The notes under the pieces: generated by a model
The model's database searches: none
Seen by the model: the letters and a program-made list of their open reading frames with translations, nothing else
Told to the model about the DNA's origin: nothing
Shown: positions 1 through 8,355 of the stretch, in pieces
How positions within the stretch are numbered: position 1 is the stretch's first letter
Layout of the letters: each line of letters opens with the position of its first letter
Program-made: the position numbers and the translations under genes
Source: Saprospiraceae bacterium
GTDB lineage: Bacteria; Bacteroidota; Bacteroidia; Chitinophagales; Saprospiraceae
DNA: 64,000 nt
NCBI GenBank assembly: GCA_028282725.1
Contig: JANQHF010000004.1
Span: 62,001 to 126,000 of the forward strand
Reading direction: 5' to 3'

Positions 1-978
1 ATTCAATCCTTCATAGTATACAGTGCCACTATAGCTTTCATCTCCTAATATGTTCATTAACAACGATTTGCGAGTTGTAACAGCACTGCCTAATGGGAGA
101 CCTGAAATTGCCCTGAGATGATTTTCGTATTGCGAAATTTCAGCTGCTTCGATCGTATGATGTCCACTATTATGTGGTCTTGGTGCCACTTCGTTAATCA
201 TGACTTCATCTTCAACTGACACGAACATTTCTATAGCCAGTAACCCCACAATTTCAAAGGCCCGGACGGTTCTCAGGGCCAACTGTTTTGCTTTTTCAGC
301 CATTTCGGGATCAATCCTGGCAGGGCCCAACTGATACAACAGGATATTGGCTTCAGGATGAAAGACCATTTCAACAGGATCATAGACGGCAATATTACCA
401 TCCTGGTCGCTGCAGGTAACTACTGCGAGTTCTTTCTTGATTTCGACCATCGCTTCAACAAGGAACGGCTGATCGAAGGACCTGGAAAGATCTTTAGTAT
501 TCCGAATGATTTGGACACCACGTCCATCATATCCATCTTTTCGCAGTTTTTGCACGAATGGAAATGTCCATCTTTCTTTGTTGAGATCTTCTTGTAATTG
601 GTGGAGATCAACATAGTTGGAAAAGGACGTCGTAGGTAAATTGTGATCGGTATAAAACTGTTTTTGAAGACCTTTGTCCTGAATGATCTCTATGAGATGG
701 GGTTGTGGAAAAACCAATTTGCCCTCTTTCTCCAGTTCTTTCAAGGCAGGTACATTCACTTTTTCGATCTCTATGGTCATCACATCTGAGGTCTTTGCAA
801 AGGCTTTTACATCCGTATATGATTCGATTGATCCTACTTTATAATTCTTCGAAATATTGGCAACAGGTCCGGAGGTCATGGAATCGAGAAAGTGCATTTC
901 CAGATCGAGTTGAGCTCCTGCCGAATGAAGCATTTTACCCAACTGCCCACCTCCTAGTATACCTATTGATCTTTTCAT
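1..978 (-). CDS. purK: 5-(carboxyamino)imidazole ribonucleotide synthase, 3' end cut by window
   Basis: I translated this by hand from the minus strand because it has no stop inside the window. It gives 326 residues starting MKRSIGILGGGQLGKML, the Rossmann-like start of PurK. Later ATP-grasp motifs follow: QDKGLQKQFY, QKLRKDGYDGRGVQ, LVEAMVEIKKELAVV and INEVAPRPHNSGHHTIE. PurK uses ATP and bicarbonate to convert AIR to N5-CAIR in de novo purine synthesis. The family is usually about 380 residues, so roughly 50 C-terminal residues lie beyond position 1. The ATG at 976-978 puts the dinucleotide-fold glycine loop immediately at the N-terminus, as is usual. It is transcribed divergently from the dihydroorotase gene across an intergenic region carrying tandem repeats. 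Confidence 0.95.
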   Translation of the reverse strand, partial: MKRSIGILGGGQLGKMLHSAGAQLDLEMHFLDSMTSGPVANISKNYKVGSIESYTDVKAFAKTSDVMTIEIEKVNVPALKELEKEGKLVFPQPHLIEIIQDKGLQKQFYTDHNLPTTSFSNYVDLHQLQEDLNKERWTFPFVQKLRKDGYDGRGVQIIRNTKDLSRSFDQPFLVEAMVEIKKELAVVTCSDQDGNIAVYDPVEMVFHPEANILLYQLGPARIDPEMAEKAKQLALRTVRAFEIVGLLAIEMFVSVEDEVMINEVAPRPHNSGHHTIEAAEISQYENHLRAISGLPLGSAVTTRKSLLMNILGDESYSGTVYYEGLN

Positions 979-1353
979 CGCCTAAAAAAATGCAAACATA
1001 CTATAAATGGTTTTCTATGGCGACTAGAAGGTTTTGCCACAATCCGCATGAGATGAATGTTAGGTAATTCAGATAACGATTTAAAATCCGTACCAAATTC
1101 GTCCAAGATCAACCAAAGTAGTACACGGATTGGATAATTGTAGAAAAAGTTTAATTATAAAGCAGGTGATAACTTAAAGGTAGGTGATGACTTAAAGTCA
1201 GGTGACAGCTTAAAGGTAGGTGATGACTTAAAGTCAGGTGACGCTTAAACGATCCTTATAGTTACCCGTCTGACCGTGAGTACGTCATGCGACCCGGTCG
1301 TTGTTCAACAAATAAATTTGTTATGGACAGTTTTTACTCTATATTGAAATCCT
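979..1353. other. Divergent intergenic region purK / dihydroorotase
   Basis: This 375-bp gap must hold the promoters of the two divergent genes. Besides the 18-bp repeat array it contains TAAATTTG at 1313-1320, which fits the Bacteroidota -7 element TAnnTTTG for the rightward gene. I do not see a convincing -33 TTTG at the usual spacing, so the promoter call is weak. No gene was found here. Confidence 0.4.
1162..1250. repeat. Five tandem copies of an 18-bp unit
   Basis: Units start at 1162, 1180, 1198, 1216 and 1234. The consensus is roughly GTAGGTGATGACTTAAAG; units 2 and 4 are identical. The last unit is one base shorter (GGTGAC then GCTTAA). Because the period is 18, one frame reads a hexapeptide repeat GDxLKx and stops with TAA right after the last unit. 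That frame has no start codon before an upstream TAG at 1141, so I treat the array as non-coding. The same unit with the same short final unit occurs at 56693-56745. Confidence 0.9.
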
Positions 1354-2685
1354 ATGAACAGGGTGTTGATTAAGAATGGACTTGTCATTAATCGGGGAAA
1401 ATCGAGTTACCAGGATGTGTTAATTGTCAATGACAGGATCGAGAGAGTAGATGATATCATTGATACTCATGCGCAAAAGGAGATTAATGCCTCCGATTGT
1501 TGGATCATACCGGGCATTATAGATGACCAGGTACATTTCAGGGAGCCGGGACTTACACATAAAGCTGACATACACTCCGAGTCCAGGGCTGCCCTGGCAG
1601 GAGGGGTAACCTCCTTTATGGAAATGCCAAATACCAAGCCACCGGCAATTACCCGGGAATTACTGGAAAACAAGTACCAGATTGCTGCCCGGACCGCAAT
1701 AACCAATTATTCCTTTTACATGGGGGCGAGCAACGAGAATCTGGAAGAGGTACTAAAAACAGATTCAGCGAAAGTATGTGGAGTGAAAATATTCATGGGC
1801 TCCAGCACCGGTAATATGTTGGTCGATGACGAAAAGGTGCTGGAATCTATTTTTTCATCTGTAGACATGTTGATCGCAACGCACTGCGAGGATGAGGAGA
1901 CGATTCGGAAGAACATGGAATTATACGGCAATTTGTCCAACCTCCACGCGGGATATCATCCGATTATCCGAAGTAGAGAAGGTTGTCTGAAGTCCTCGGC
2001 CTTTGCCGTATCACTCGCCAAAACATATGGTACGCGGCTCCATGTCTTGCACATAAGTACAGAAGATGAATTGTTTTTGTTCGATTCGGGTCCAGTAGGG
2101 GAAAAAAAGATTACGGCAGAGGCATGTGTTCATCACCTGTATTTTGATGAATCCTATTATGAGGATCTCGGCAATAAGATCAAATGCAACCCCGCTATCA
2201 AGTCATCCAATGATAAAAACGCCATTTTTCAGGCGGTACTTGATGATAAGATTGATGTAATCGCCACAGATCACGCACCTCATACCTTAGACGAAAAAGA
2301 AAAGCCCTATATCAATGCACCGAGTGGTTTGCCATTGGTTCAGCATAGTTTGTTGATCATGCTGGACTATTATCATAGCGGATTGATCTCAAGGGAAAAG
2401 ATGGTTCAAAAAATGTCCCATTCCGTGGCAGACCTGTTTCGTATCAAAGATCGTGGATATCTTGATGAAGGAATGAAAGCGGATATTGCTATTGTTAATC
2501 CGAATACAGAGCAAGTCATCTCTCGCCAGGATTTGCTCTATAAATGTGGATGGTCACCGCTGGAAAACATGACCTTTAAGGGAGCGGTTACTCACACCTT
2601 TATCAATGGCAGCTTGAAATATGAAAATGGAAAAATCCTGGCTGAGTCTCCGGGGGAACGATTGTTGTTCGATGAATCGAATTGA
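1354..2685 (+). CDS. pyrC: Dihydroorotase (amidohydrolase, PyrC-like)
   Basis: The protein has 443 residues, the normal length for class I-type dihydroorotases, which close N-carbamoyl-aspartate to dihydroorotate in pyrimidine synthesis. Visible motifs are DDQVHFREPG at 57-66, GGVTSFMEMPNT at 83-94, VKIFMGSSTG at 144-153 with Lys145 placed like the carbamylated lysine of hydantoinases, THCED at 176-180, LHVLHIST at 229-236 and ATDHAPH at 304-310 with the catalytic-type Asp306. The first metal motif normally reads HxH; here it is QxH (Gln59, His61). I think this substitution is shared by Bacteroidota relatives but could not check. An allantoinase or other amidohydrolase role is the alternative, but FREPG and MPNT favour dihydroorotase. 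It is followed by convergent ribH. Confidence 0.88.
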   Translation: MNRVLIKNGLVINRGKSSYQDVLIVNDRIERVDDIIDTHAQKEINASDCWIIPGIIDDQVHFREPGLTHKADIHSESRAALAGGVTSFMEMPNTKPPAITRELLENKYQIAARTAITNYSFYMGASNENLEEVLKTDSAKVCGVKIFMGSSTGNMLVDDEKVLESIFSSVDMLIATHCEDEETIRKNMELYGNLSNLHAGYHPIIRSREGCLKSSAFAVSLAKTYGTRLHVLHISTEDELFLFDSGPVGEKKITAEACVHHLYFDESYYEDLGNKIKCNPAIKSSNDKNAIFQAVLDDKIDVIATDHAPHTLDEKEKPYINAPSGLPLVQHSLLIMLDYYHSGLISREKMVQKMSHSVADLFRIKDRGYLDEGMKADIAIVNPNTEQVISRQDLLYKCGWSPLENMTFKGAVTHTFINGSLKYENGKILAESPGERLLFDESN

Positions 2686-2702
2686 CAGCTTTCGGACTAC
2701 TT

Positions 2703-3221
2703 TCAAAAACTGATTTTCCGGTTCTGTCCTTCCAGTTGTTCTTTAAGGCTGATCATCTTTAATGCCGCATGAGCGGATTCTATTCCCTTGTCTCCGCGGC
2801 TACCACCAGCTCTTTCCAATGCCTGTTGCTCATCATTGGTGGTCAAGACACCATATATGACCGGGATTCCACTCACCAGTGCAATGTTGTTAATAGATCT
2901 GGCTATGGTATGATTGATATAATCGTCGTGTTTGGTCTCTCCCCGTATAACACAACCCAGACAGATGATGACATCAGTCTTCGTGCTGCTGGAAATAATC
3001 ATTTTAGATCCCATTGGCAATTCAAATGATCCGGGAACAGAGAATTCATGTATATTGTCTTTCGCTACTCCTGCGTTTAGCAGTTCTTCAACACAAGAAG
3101 TTTTAATTTTGGTAACAATAGCATCATTCCATTCTGTGAAGACTACGGCAATCTCCAGGTGTGCAATATCCGCAATCGGATATTTCTTTGGACTATAGGG
3201 AATATAATCCGTCTTTGCCAT
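2703..3221 (-). CDS. ribH: 6,7-dimethyl-8-ribityllumazine synthase
   Basis: The protein has 172 residues with all lumazine synthase hallmarks: the substrate-stacking Trp31 in FTEWND, VPGSFELP at 62-69, CLGCVIRGETKHD at 87-99 with the catalytic-type His98, and GVLTTNDEQQALERAGG near 122-139. It condenses the ribityl-pyrimidinedione with dihydroxybutanone phosphate in riboflavin synthesis, usually as an icosahedral or pentameric shell. It lies 6 bp downstream of the TPR protein gene on the same strand and is probably cotranscribed with it, an arrangement I have seen described in Bacteroidota. The 3' end faces the dihydroorotase gene with a 17-bp gap. Confidence 0.96.
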   Translation of the reverse strand: MAKTDYIPYSPKKYPIADIAHLEIAVVFTEWNDAIVTKIKTSCVEELLNAGVAKDNIHEFSVPGSFELPMGSKMIISSSTKTDVIICLGCVIRGETKHDDYINHTIARSINNIALVSGIPVIYGVLTTNDEQQALERAGGSRGDKGIESAHAALKMISLKEQLEGQNRKISF

Positions 3222-3227
3222 TTCACT

Positions 3228-3914
3228 TTATTGTAAGAGACCTATATACTTCTGAGCCTCAATGGCTTCCGGTGCGTCAGGATACTCATTTTCGATCCGC
3301 TCAAATGCCTCCCGTGCTCCGGCTGAATCGCCCTGCCGATGTGACAGCAAGCCGAGCTTTTGCAAATAATAAGGCGTCAGGGAACTATTACTCGGTCCTG
3401 ATACTGCCTTTCGGTAATGTTTCAAAGCAGCCTCCATATTACCCAGTTCTGATTCTGCATCCCCCAGTGCTCCATATTTGGTGATCGAAGTAATATTTCC
3501 GGATTCATTGAAGCTGTTGAGGTAAGAGATGGCATCCTCAAATCGATTGAGATTGAGATAACTGATCCCAGCATAATATTTTGCCAAATTTGCGGCCTCC
3601 GTACCTCCATAGCTATCGATGATATCGAGCAAACCGCTATAGCCGGCACCCGGGCTTTCCAGTGCAAGTGCAAATGAGTCTCTTTGGAACTGGTACTCTG
3701 CCTTAAACATTTGGGTCATCGCTTCTTTTTCGCGGGGTGCCTGGTACAAAAGATTGTATGCAAGGAAACCTCCAACCAGCAATACAAGAATACTACCTAT
3801 GGCCACAATCATTATTTGGTTTTTTTCAAAAAAACTCGCCGCCGCTTCACGTGCTTCCACTACATCGACCAGGATCTCTTCTTCATGCTTTTTCGAGCGC
3901 TTTCTTTTCGCCAT
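3228..3914 (-). CDS. TPR-repeat membrane protein (YfgM/BamD-like)
   Basis: The protein has 228 residues. A basic N-terminus (KRKRSKK) is followed by an acidic-amphipathic stretch and one membrane helix at about 33-56 (IMIVAIGSILVLLVGGFLAY). The rest resembles tandem tetratricopeptide repeats, for example YAGISYLNLNRFEDAISYL and QKLGLLSHRQGDSAGAREAF. The topology suggests a short cytoplasmic end and a periplasmic TPR domain, as in YfgM or tol-pal system YbgF-type proteins that hold partners near the Sec machinery. Function here is inferred only from architecture. It sits directly upstream of ribH and downstream of pdhA on the same strand. Confidence 0.75.
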   Translation of the reverse strand: MAKRKRSKKHEEEILVDVVEAREAAASFFEKNQIMIVAIGSILVLLVGGFLAYNLLYQAPREKEAMTQMFKAEYQFQRDSFALALESPGAGYSGLLDIIDSYGGTEAANLAKYYAGISYLNLNRFEDAISYLNSFNESGNITSITKYGALGDAESELGNMEAALKHYRKAVSGPSNSSLTPYYLQKLGLLSHRQGDSAGAREAFERIENEYPDAPEAIEAQKYIGLLQ

Positions 3915-4004
3915 TCCTCAAAATTTTCGCAAAAGTAGTATTTTCTTGACTACATCAAAACCCATCAATCTTTATGACTTCATTACATTGAAGTCAACTC
4001 CTGA

Positions 4005-5042
4005 TTAATCTCTGATGTACGGGTAGTCCTCTTGTGTATAATTGTGAAGGTAAAGACCGGAAGGATCGGGAAGAGGTGACTTTTCCGCAAAATCAACTGC
4101 TTCATCCATCTCTTTTTCTATGACCTCTTTGATTTGTGCAATTTCGTCTGCAGAAGCGATTTGATCCTGAATAATCTTCTGTTCGGTTACAATAACCGGA
4201 TCCAACGCCTTATAAGATTCCAATTCTTCCTTAGTACGATATTTCGCAGGATCAGATACAGAATGCCCTCTGTATCGATAGGTCTTTATTTCAAGAAAGT
4301 ACGGACCTTTTCCTGCACGTATGTGTTCAAGTGCTTCCATCAAAGCTTCGTGAACGGATTCCGGGGCCATACCATCCACATCTCTGCTCGGAATGTCAAA
4401 TGCTTCTCCTACCTGGTAGATTTCAGTGACGTTGGAAGTACGCTTAACCGATGTACCCATGGCATACCCATTGTTTTCACAGATATACAACACTGGTAAA
4501 TTCCAGGTCATTGCCATGTTGAAGGATTCATATAAGGCTCCTTGCCGTGCTGCTCCATCTCCAAACATGCAGATGGCTGCATTCTTTGTCCCCCTGTATT
4601 TTTCCGCAAGCGCTATGCCAGTACCGATGAGAATTTGCGCTCCTACAATTCCGTTCCCTCCGAAGTAATTGTGCTCTTTTGAGAAAAAGTGCATCGATCC
4701 ACCTTTACCGCCTACACATCCTTCTTTTTTACCAAACAATTCTGCCATACAGGATTTGGAGGTCAATCCCCGTGAAAGTGCAATACCATGTTGTCTGTAT
4801 GCAGTTACCACCTTGTCTTCCGGCGTTAATGCGGAGATCAATCCCGCGGTTATCGCTTCCTGACCGATGTAGACATGACAAAAACCCCTTATTTTTTGTT
4901 GAGAATAAGCCAATAAGGCACGTTCTTCAAATCTTCGTACCCGAAACATGATCTCAAACCAGCTCAAGTACATTTCCTTGCTATATGCCGGTTTTGTTTT
5001 TTTAGATGTCTTCCTGACGGGTTTCTTTGTTGCAACTGCCAT
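4005..5042 (-). CDS. pdhA: Pyruvate dehydrogenase E1 component, alpha subunit
   Basis: The protein has 345 residues. It carries the E1-alpha thiamine-diphosphate signature GDGAARQGALYESF (161-174) ending at ICENN (187-191), the upstream HVYIGQEA (56-63) and YRQHG (82-86), GGKGGSMH (111-118), and the phosphorylation-loop-like YRYRGHSVSDP. With the beta subunit it decarboxylates pyruvate and passes acetyl groups to lipoyl E2. The pdhB partner is not in this window, so the alpha subunit is separated from it here. A lysine-rich N-terminal extension of about 20 residues precedes the catalytic domain. The start ATG at 5040-5042 is the only one before the domain. Confidence 0.93.
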   Translation of the reverse strand: MAVATKKPVRKTSKKTKPAYSKEMYLSWFEIMFRVRRFEERALLAYSQQKIRGFCHVYIGQEAITAGLISALTPEDKVVTAYRQHGIALSRGLTSKSCMAELFGKKEGCVGGKGGSMHFFSKEHNYFGGNGIVGAQILIGTGIALAEKYRGTKNAAICMFGDGAARQGALYESFNMAMTWNLPVLYICENNGYAMGTSVKRTSNVTEIYQVGEAFDIPSRDVDGMAPESVHEALMEALEHIRAGKGPYFLEIKTYRYRGHSVSDPAKYRTKEELESYKALDPVIVTEQKIIQDQIASADEIAQIKEVIEKEMDEAVDFAEKSPLPDPSGLYLHNYTQEDYPYIRD

Positions 5043-5174
5043 AGGTCCTTGTTAAAACTTCATCCTCATGATGAAATGCTGCGCAAAAATAGGGATTCTT
5101 TCAGACTAAATCCGGTGAAGATGGACAGTAAGAACTTCTGATAAAGACGATATTAGAGGTCAATTAAAAATTCC

Positions 5175-6272
5175 ATGTTTCTGACCGGTATAAAATTGAC
5201 CAATTTCAAAAATTACCATGAAGCGAGTATCGGCTTCAAACATCGTGTCAATATAATATTTGGAAATAATGGAAGTGGCAAGACGAATTTTCTTGATGCC
5301 ATTCATTTTCTGTCTGTTTCCAAAAGTTATTTTGGTCTTTCAGATAAATATTTAATCAGGGAAGGAGAGGAATTTTACAGGTTAGAAGGAAAATATGATG
5401 TTCATAACCAGGAAGAACATTTAGTCATTAAGTACAAGAGAGAACGCAAACGCGAGATCGTACTCAATTCGAAGAAACTTGCCCGTGTGAATGAATTGAT
5501 TGGCCGGTTTCCCATCGTTCTGATCGCTCCTGATGATATAAAGATCGTAAAAGGTAACAGCAAAGACCGCAGAGATTATTTCAATAAATGGCTTTGTCAA
5601 TCCAATACGAAATATCTCGATGCCCTGATGCAATACAATCGCTTATTGCGTCAAAAAGATGCGTCATTAAAGGCAGAATTGTCTCCTTCTCCACTCATGG
5701 TACAGGCTTTGAATCATAAGATGGTGCCACTGGCAATTTTCCTGCATGATGCTTTGGCAGATGCATTTGTCAATTTTAAAACCAGTGTTTCCCGGCAATA
5801 CACTGCCATCAGCAACAATCAAGAGTCATTGACCATTGTTTATCATTCAGACCTTAATGACAAGGATGTCCATGATCTTTTCGAGAACAATATTACTGCA
5901 GAGATTGCAAGCAGACGGCCTTTGGTCGGCATTCAAAGGGATGAATATGAATTTTTGATCAATGATAAATCCCTGAAGAAGTTTGGTTCACAGGGACAAA
6001 TAAAATCAGCACTCTATGCCCTGAGACTTGCCGAATTCGAGTATTTGCGCACAGCTAGTGGAAGAATGCCCGTGCTCATCCTGGATGATTTTTTTGAAAA
6101 ATTAGATACATCCAGACTATCATCTCTACTCAACCTCATCAACTCGGGTGCATTCGGACAGGTATTTCTAAGCGATACGGAATTGGACCGATCGAGGAAG
6201 ATTTTTGAAGACCGGGGAATTATCTTTGGGGCATACCATGTTGAACAGGGCAGGATCACATCCTGGCAATAA
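5175..6272 (+). CDS. recF: DNA replication and repair protein RecF
   Basis: The protein has 365 residues. It has a Walker A GNNGSGKTN (30-38) right after the typical N-terminal LTNFKNY strand, an ABC signature-like FGSQGQIKSALYALRLAEF region, and Walker B with D-loop (VLILDDFFEKLDTSR). RecF loads RecA at single-strand gaps together with RecO and RecR. It is followed after 9 bp by a DUF721 gene, a pairing common in bacteria near dnaA/recF. Transcription is divergent from pdhA with about 130 bp between the starts. Confidence 0.96.
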   Translation: MFLTGIKLTNFKNYHEASIGFKHRVNIIFGNNGSGKTNFLDAIHFLSVSKSYFGLSDKYLIREGEEFYRLEGKYDVHNQEEHLVIKYKRERKREIVLNSKKLARVNELIGRFPIVLIAPDDIKIVKGNSKDRRDYFNKWLCQSNTKYLDALMQYNRLLRQKDASLKAELSPSPLMVQALNHKMVPLAIFLHDALADAFVNFKTSVSRQYTAISNNQESLTIVYHSDLNDKDVHDLFENNITAEIASRRPLVGIQRDEYEFLINDKSLKKFGSQGQIKSALYALRLAEFEYLRTASGRMPVLILDDFFEKLDTSRLSSLLNLINSGAFGQVFLSDTELDRSRKIFEDRGIIFGAYHVEQGRITSWQ

Positions 6273-6281
6273 TCTCGTTGA

Positions 6282-6563
6282 ATGGACTTACATATTAAAG
6301 ACGTACTTAAACAGTATATTCAGAAGGAACAACGCTTCGGTGATGCCTTTTATGGGCAAAAAATCGAGGCCTACTGGAATGAGGCACTCCCTGAAAGCAT
6401 TACATCGAGAACATCAGCCCTGAATTTTAAAAATGGCGTTTTGAAGATATATGTCACATCAGCTCCTCTGAGACAGCAGTTGCACATGGGCAGGCAGAAG
6501 CTCATTGACAAGATCAATGAACACCTTGAATTGGACTTAGTCAGGTCTATTGAACTGGGATAG
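6282..6563 (+). CDS. DUF721 (DciA-like) protein
   Basis: This is a 93-residue single-domain protein. The pattern IKDVLKQYIQ near the start, YWNEALPESITSRTSALNFKNGVLKIYVTSAPLRQQL in the middle (given as its outline, not a full match) and a helical end with IDKINEHL fit DUF721, the KH-like fold found in DciA, the loader of replicative helicase in many bacteria. Direct linkage to recF supports a replication or repair role. It is shorter than classic DciA proteins, so calling it DciA itself would go beyond the evidence. Its 3' end is 5 bp from the convergent protease gene. Confidence 0.8.
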   Translation: MDLHIKDVLKQYIQKEQRFGDAFYGQKIEAYWNEALPESITSRTSALNFKNGVLKIYVTSAPLRQQLHMGRQKLIDKINEHLELDLVRSIELG

Positions 6564-6568
6564 GTTGT

Positions 6569-8245
6569 TTATGCTTTGATTTCCCCTTTTTTGCTTCGTT
6601 TGATCTTCTTCTTGCCCCTCATACTGCTCGCCACCCTTACGGCTGCCGGTATATCAACGATACCACCGGTTACTGACAAATCGGAAAATGGTACCAATTC
6701 TTCACCACCGGGAAGTTTGACCATTGTATCGGAGGAAGTGGTGGAGGTCATTAAGGCCTCCTTAACCTGTTGTGCAGTCAAAGAGGGAAAATGGGAGCGG
6801 ATGATAGCTGCAACACCAGAGATTACCGGTGCGGCCATACTTGTGCCCTGCGAAATCTGGTATTTGTCATCCGGGGCAGTAGAGTACATCATGACACCAG
6901 GGGCAAAGAGGTCTACATCTTTTTTACCATAATTTGAAAAATCGGCGACCATATCCTGACTATCTGAAGGTCCTGACGCACCAATACTTATATAATTTTT
7001 GGGCTGTTTTTTTCTGAAAAACAGGAATCCCTTAGGTTTTAGGAAGTAGTCATTCGGATAATTTTCAGTTGTGTCAAGGTTTTCAGAAGAATTACCGGCG
7101 GCATGAACGATGAGTACATCTTTCTTTTCCGCATAACGAATCGCGTCATCCACAACCTGCTTGTCAGGAGATGCACCTTTACCAAATGACATATTAATAA
7201 TTGAGGCTCCATTGTCCACGGCATATCGGATCGCATTGGCCACATCTTTATCTCTTTCATCTCCATCAGGTACCGCACGAACGACCATGATTCTGACATT
7301 GTCTGCTACACCATTAATGCCGATCCCGTTATCTCTGCGGGCGGCTATGATGCCGGAGACATGTGTACCGTGGAAGGCATCCGGACCCTCGACACTGTTA
7401 TTGCCGTAATATTTTTCATCCAAATCCTCGTAATTATCGCCCACGATGTGCCGGGGATCGAAGTCGGGATTCCAATTGTATTTAAATTTGTTGCCATAGT
7501 ATTCGAGTCCATCTTCCATGGGGGCTATTAATTCATCTCTCAGAGATTCTGCACTGGGAATAGCTCCGGTTTCACTGATATAGTAATTGAATATATTGGA
7601 AGTGATGACATCGTTGGGATTAAAGGAAGTCGAAAGAGAATCGGCCAATTTCTCATCTAACGGCAACTTCTCGGCAATGGCATCGATGTGATCCATTACC
7701 TGTGCGAAGATGTCGTATTGCCGCTTGATCTCATCATAATTGATCTTGGCGGATTCAGTCTCTTTTTCAATCCGTTTACCAAATTTGATGTAGTCGTTGT
7801 ATTCCTCCGTTTCTTTTTTGTCCAGAGTTGCCGGATCGACATCCTTGAATTTCTTATCATATAGGGCATAAAGTCTGGTCATTTCATAGGTATCCGGTCC
7901 TACATGCGAGCCGTCTGGTCCTCCGATGAAATTCCATCCATTGATGTCATCTATATACCCATTGTTATCATCATCAATTCCATTATCAGCCACCTCGTCG
8001 TGGTTAACCCAGATGACATCTTTCAAATCCTCGTGTTCGATATCCACCCCGGAATCAATAACTGCGACAACTACCTGGGTCCCCCGCTTATCTTTGAGCA
8101 AGGTTTTATACACCGATTCGGTGCCAATGGTAAATGGTGTTTCTTCCGTACGGTCGTCCTGGTACCAATTTGTCGACTGCCCTTGAAGGGCACCTACATA
8201 GAATATTGATCCTGCCAGGATCAGGAGCGCTGGATAAAATTTCAT
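6569..8245 (-). CDS. Secreted S8 family serine protease (subtilase)
   Basis: The start is taken at the ATG at 8243-8245 rather than an upstream TTG, because the ATG opens directly on a signal peptide (MKFYPALLILAGSIFYVGALQGQ). That gives 558 residues. The catalytic triad is visible: Asp64 in VVAVIDSGVD, His292 in HGTHVSGI, Ser469 in GTSMAAP, with the oxyanion Asn385 in HAAGNS. Asp and His are separated by about 228 residues, far more than in subtilisin (about 30). The insert is charged and helical-looking (135-215) and has aspartate-rich calcium-loop-like DDDNNGYIDD near 91-100. The C-terminus is basic and lacks a T9SS sorting domain, so a periplasmic or Sec-only secreted location is inferred. 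Confidence 0.9.
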   Translation of the reverse strand: MKFYPALLILAGSIFYVGALQGQSTNWYQDDRTEETPFTIGTESVYKTLLKDKRGTQVVVAVIDSGVDIEHEDLKDVIWVNHDEVADNGIDDDNNGYIDDINGWNFIGGPDGSHVGPDTYEMTRLYALYDKKFKDVDPATLDKKETEEYNDYIKFGKRIEKETESAKINYDEIKRQYDIFAQVMDHIDAIAEKLPLDEKLADSLSTSFNPNDVITSNIFNYYISETGAIPSAESLRDELIAPMEDGLEYYGNKFKYNWNPDFDPRHIVGDNYEDLDEKYYGNNSVEGPDAFHGTHVSGIIAARRDNGIGINGVADNVRIMVVRAVPDGDERDKDVANAIRYAVDNGASIINMSFGKGASPDKQVVDDAIRYAEKKDVLIVHAAGNSSENLDTTENYPNDYFLKPKGFLFFRKKQPKNYISIGASGPSDSQDMVADFSNYGKKDVDLFAPGVMMYSTAPDDKYQISQGTSMAAPVISGVAAIIRSHFPSLTAQQVKEALMTSTTSSDTMVKLPGGEELVPFSDLSVTGGIVDIPAAVRVASSMRGKKKIKRSKKGEIKA

Positions 8246-8355
8246 ATAAAGTCTTGAAGCCAATAATTATGGATTAAATCGATAAGGTTATAATGCTTAA
8301 TAGTTTATCAGTTAGCTTTGTTCTGGTACATATGACTTTAACAAATCAGTAATAT

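Noticed and set aside
1141..1250. Hexapeptide repeat peptide encoded by the 18-bp array
   Set aside because: No start codon between the upstream in-frame TAG and the array; the reading frame follows simply from the 18-bp period.
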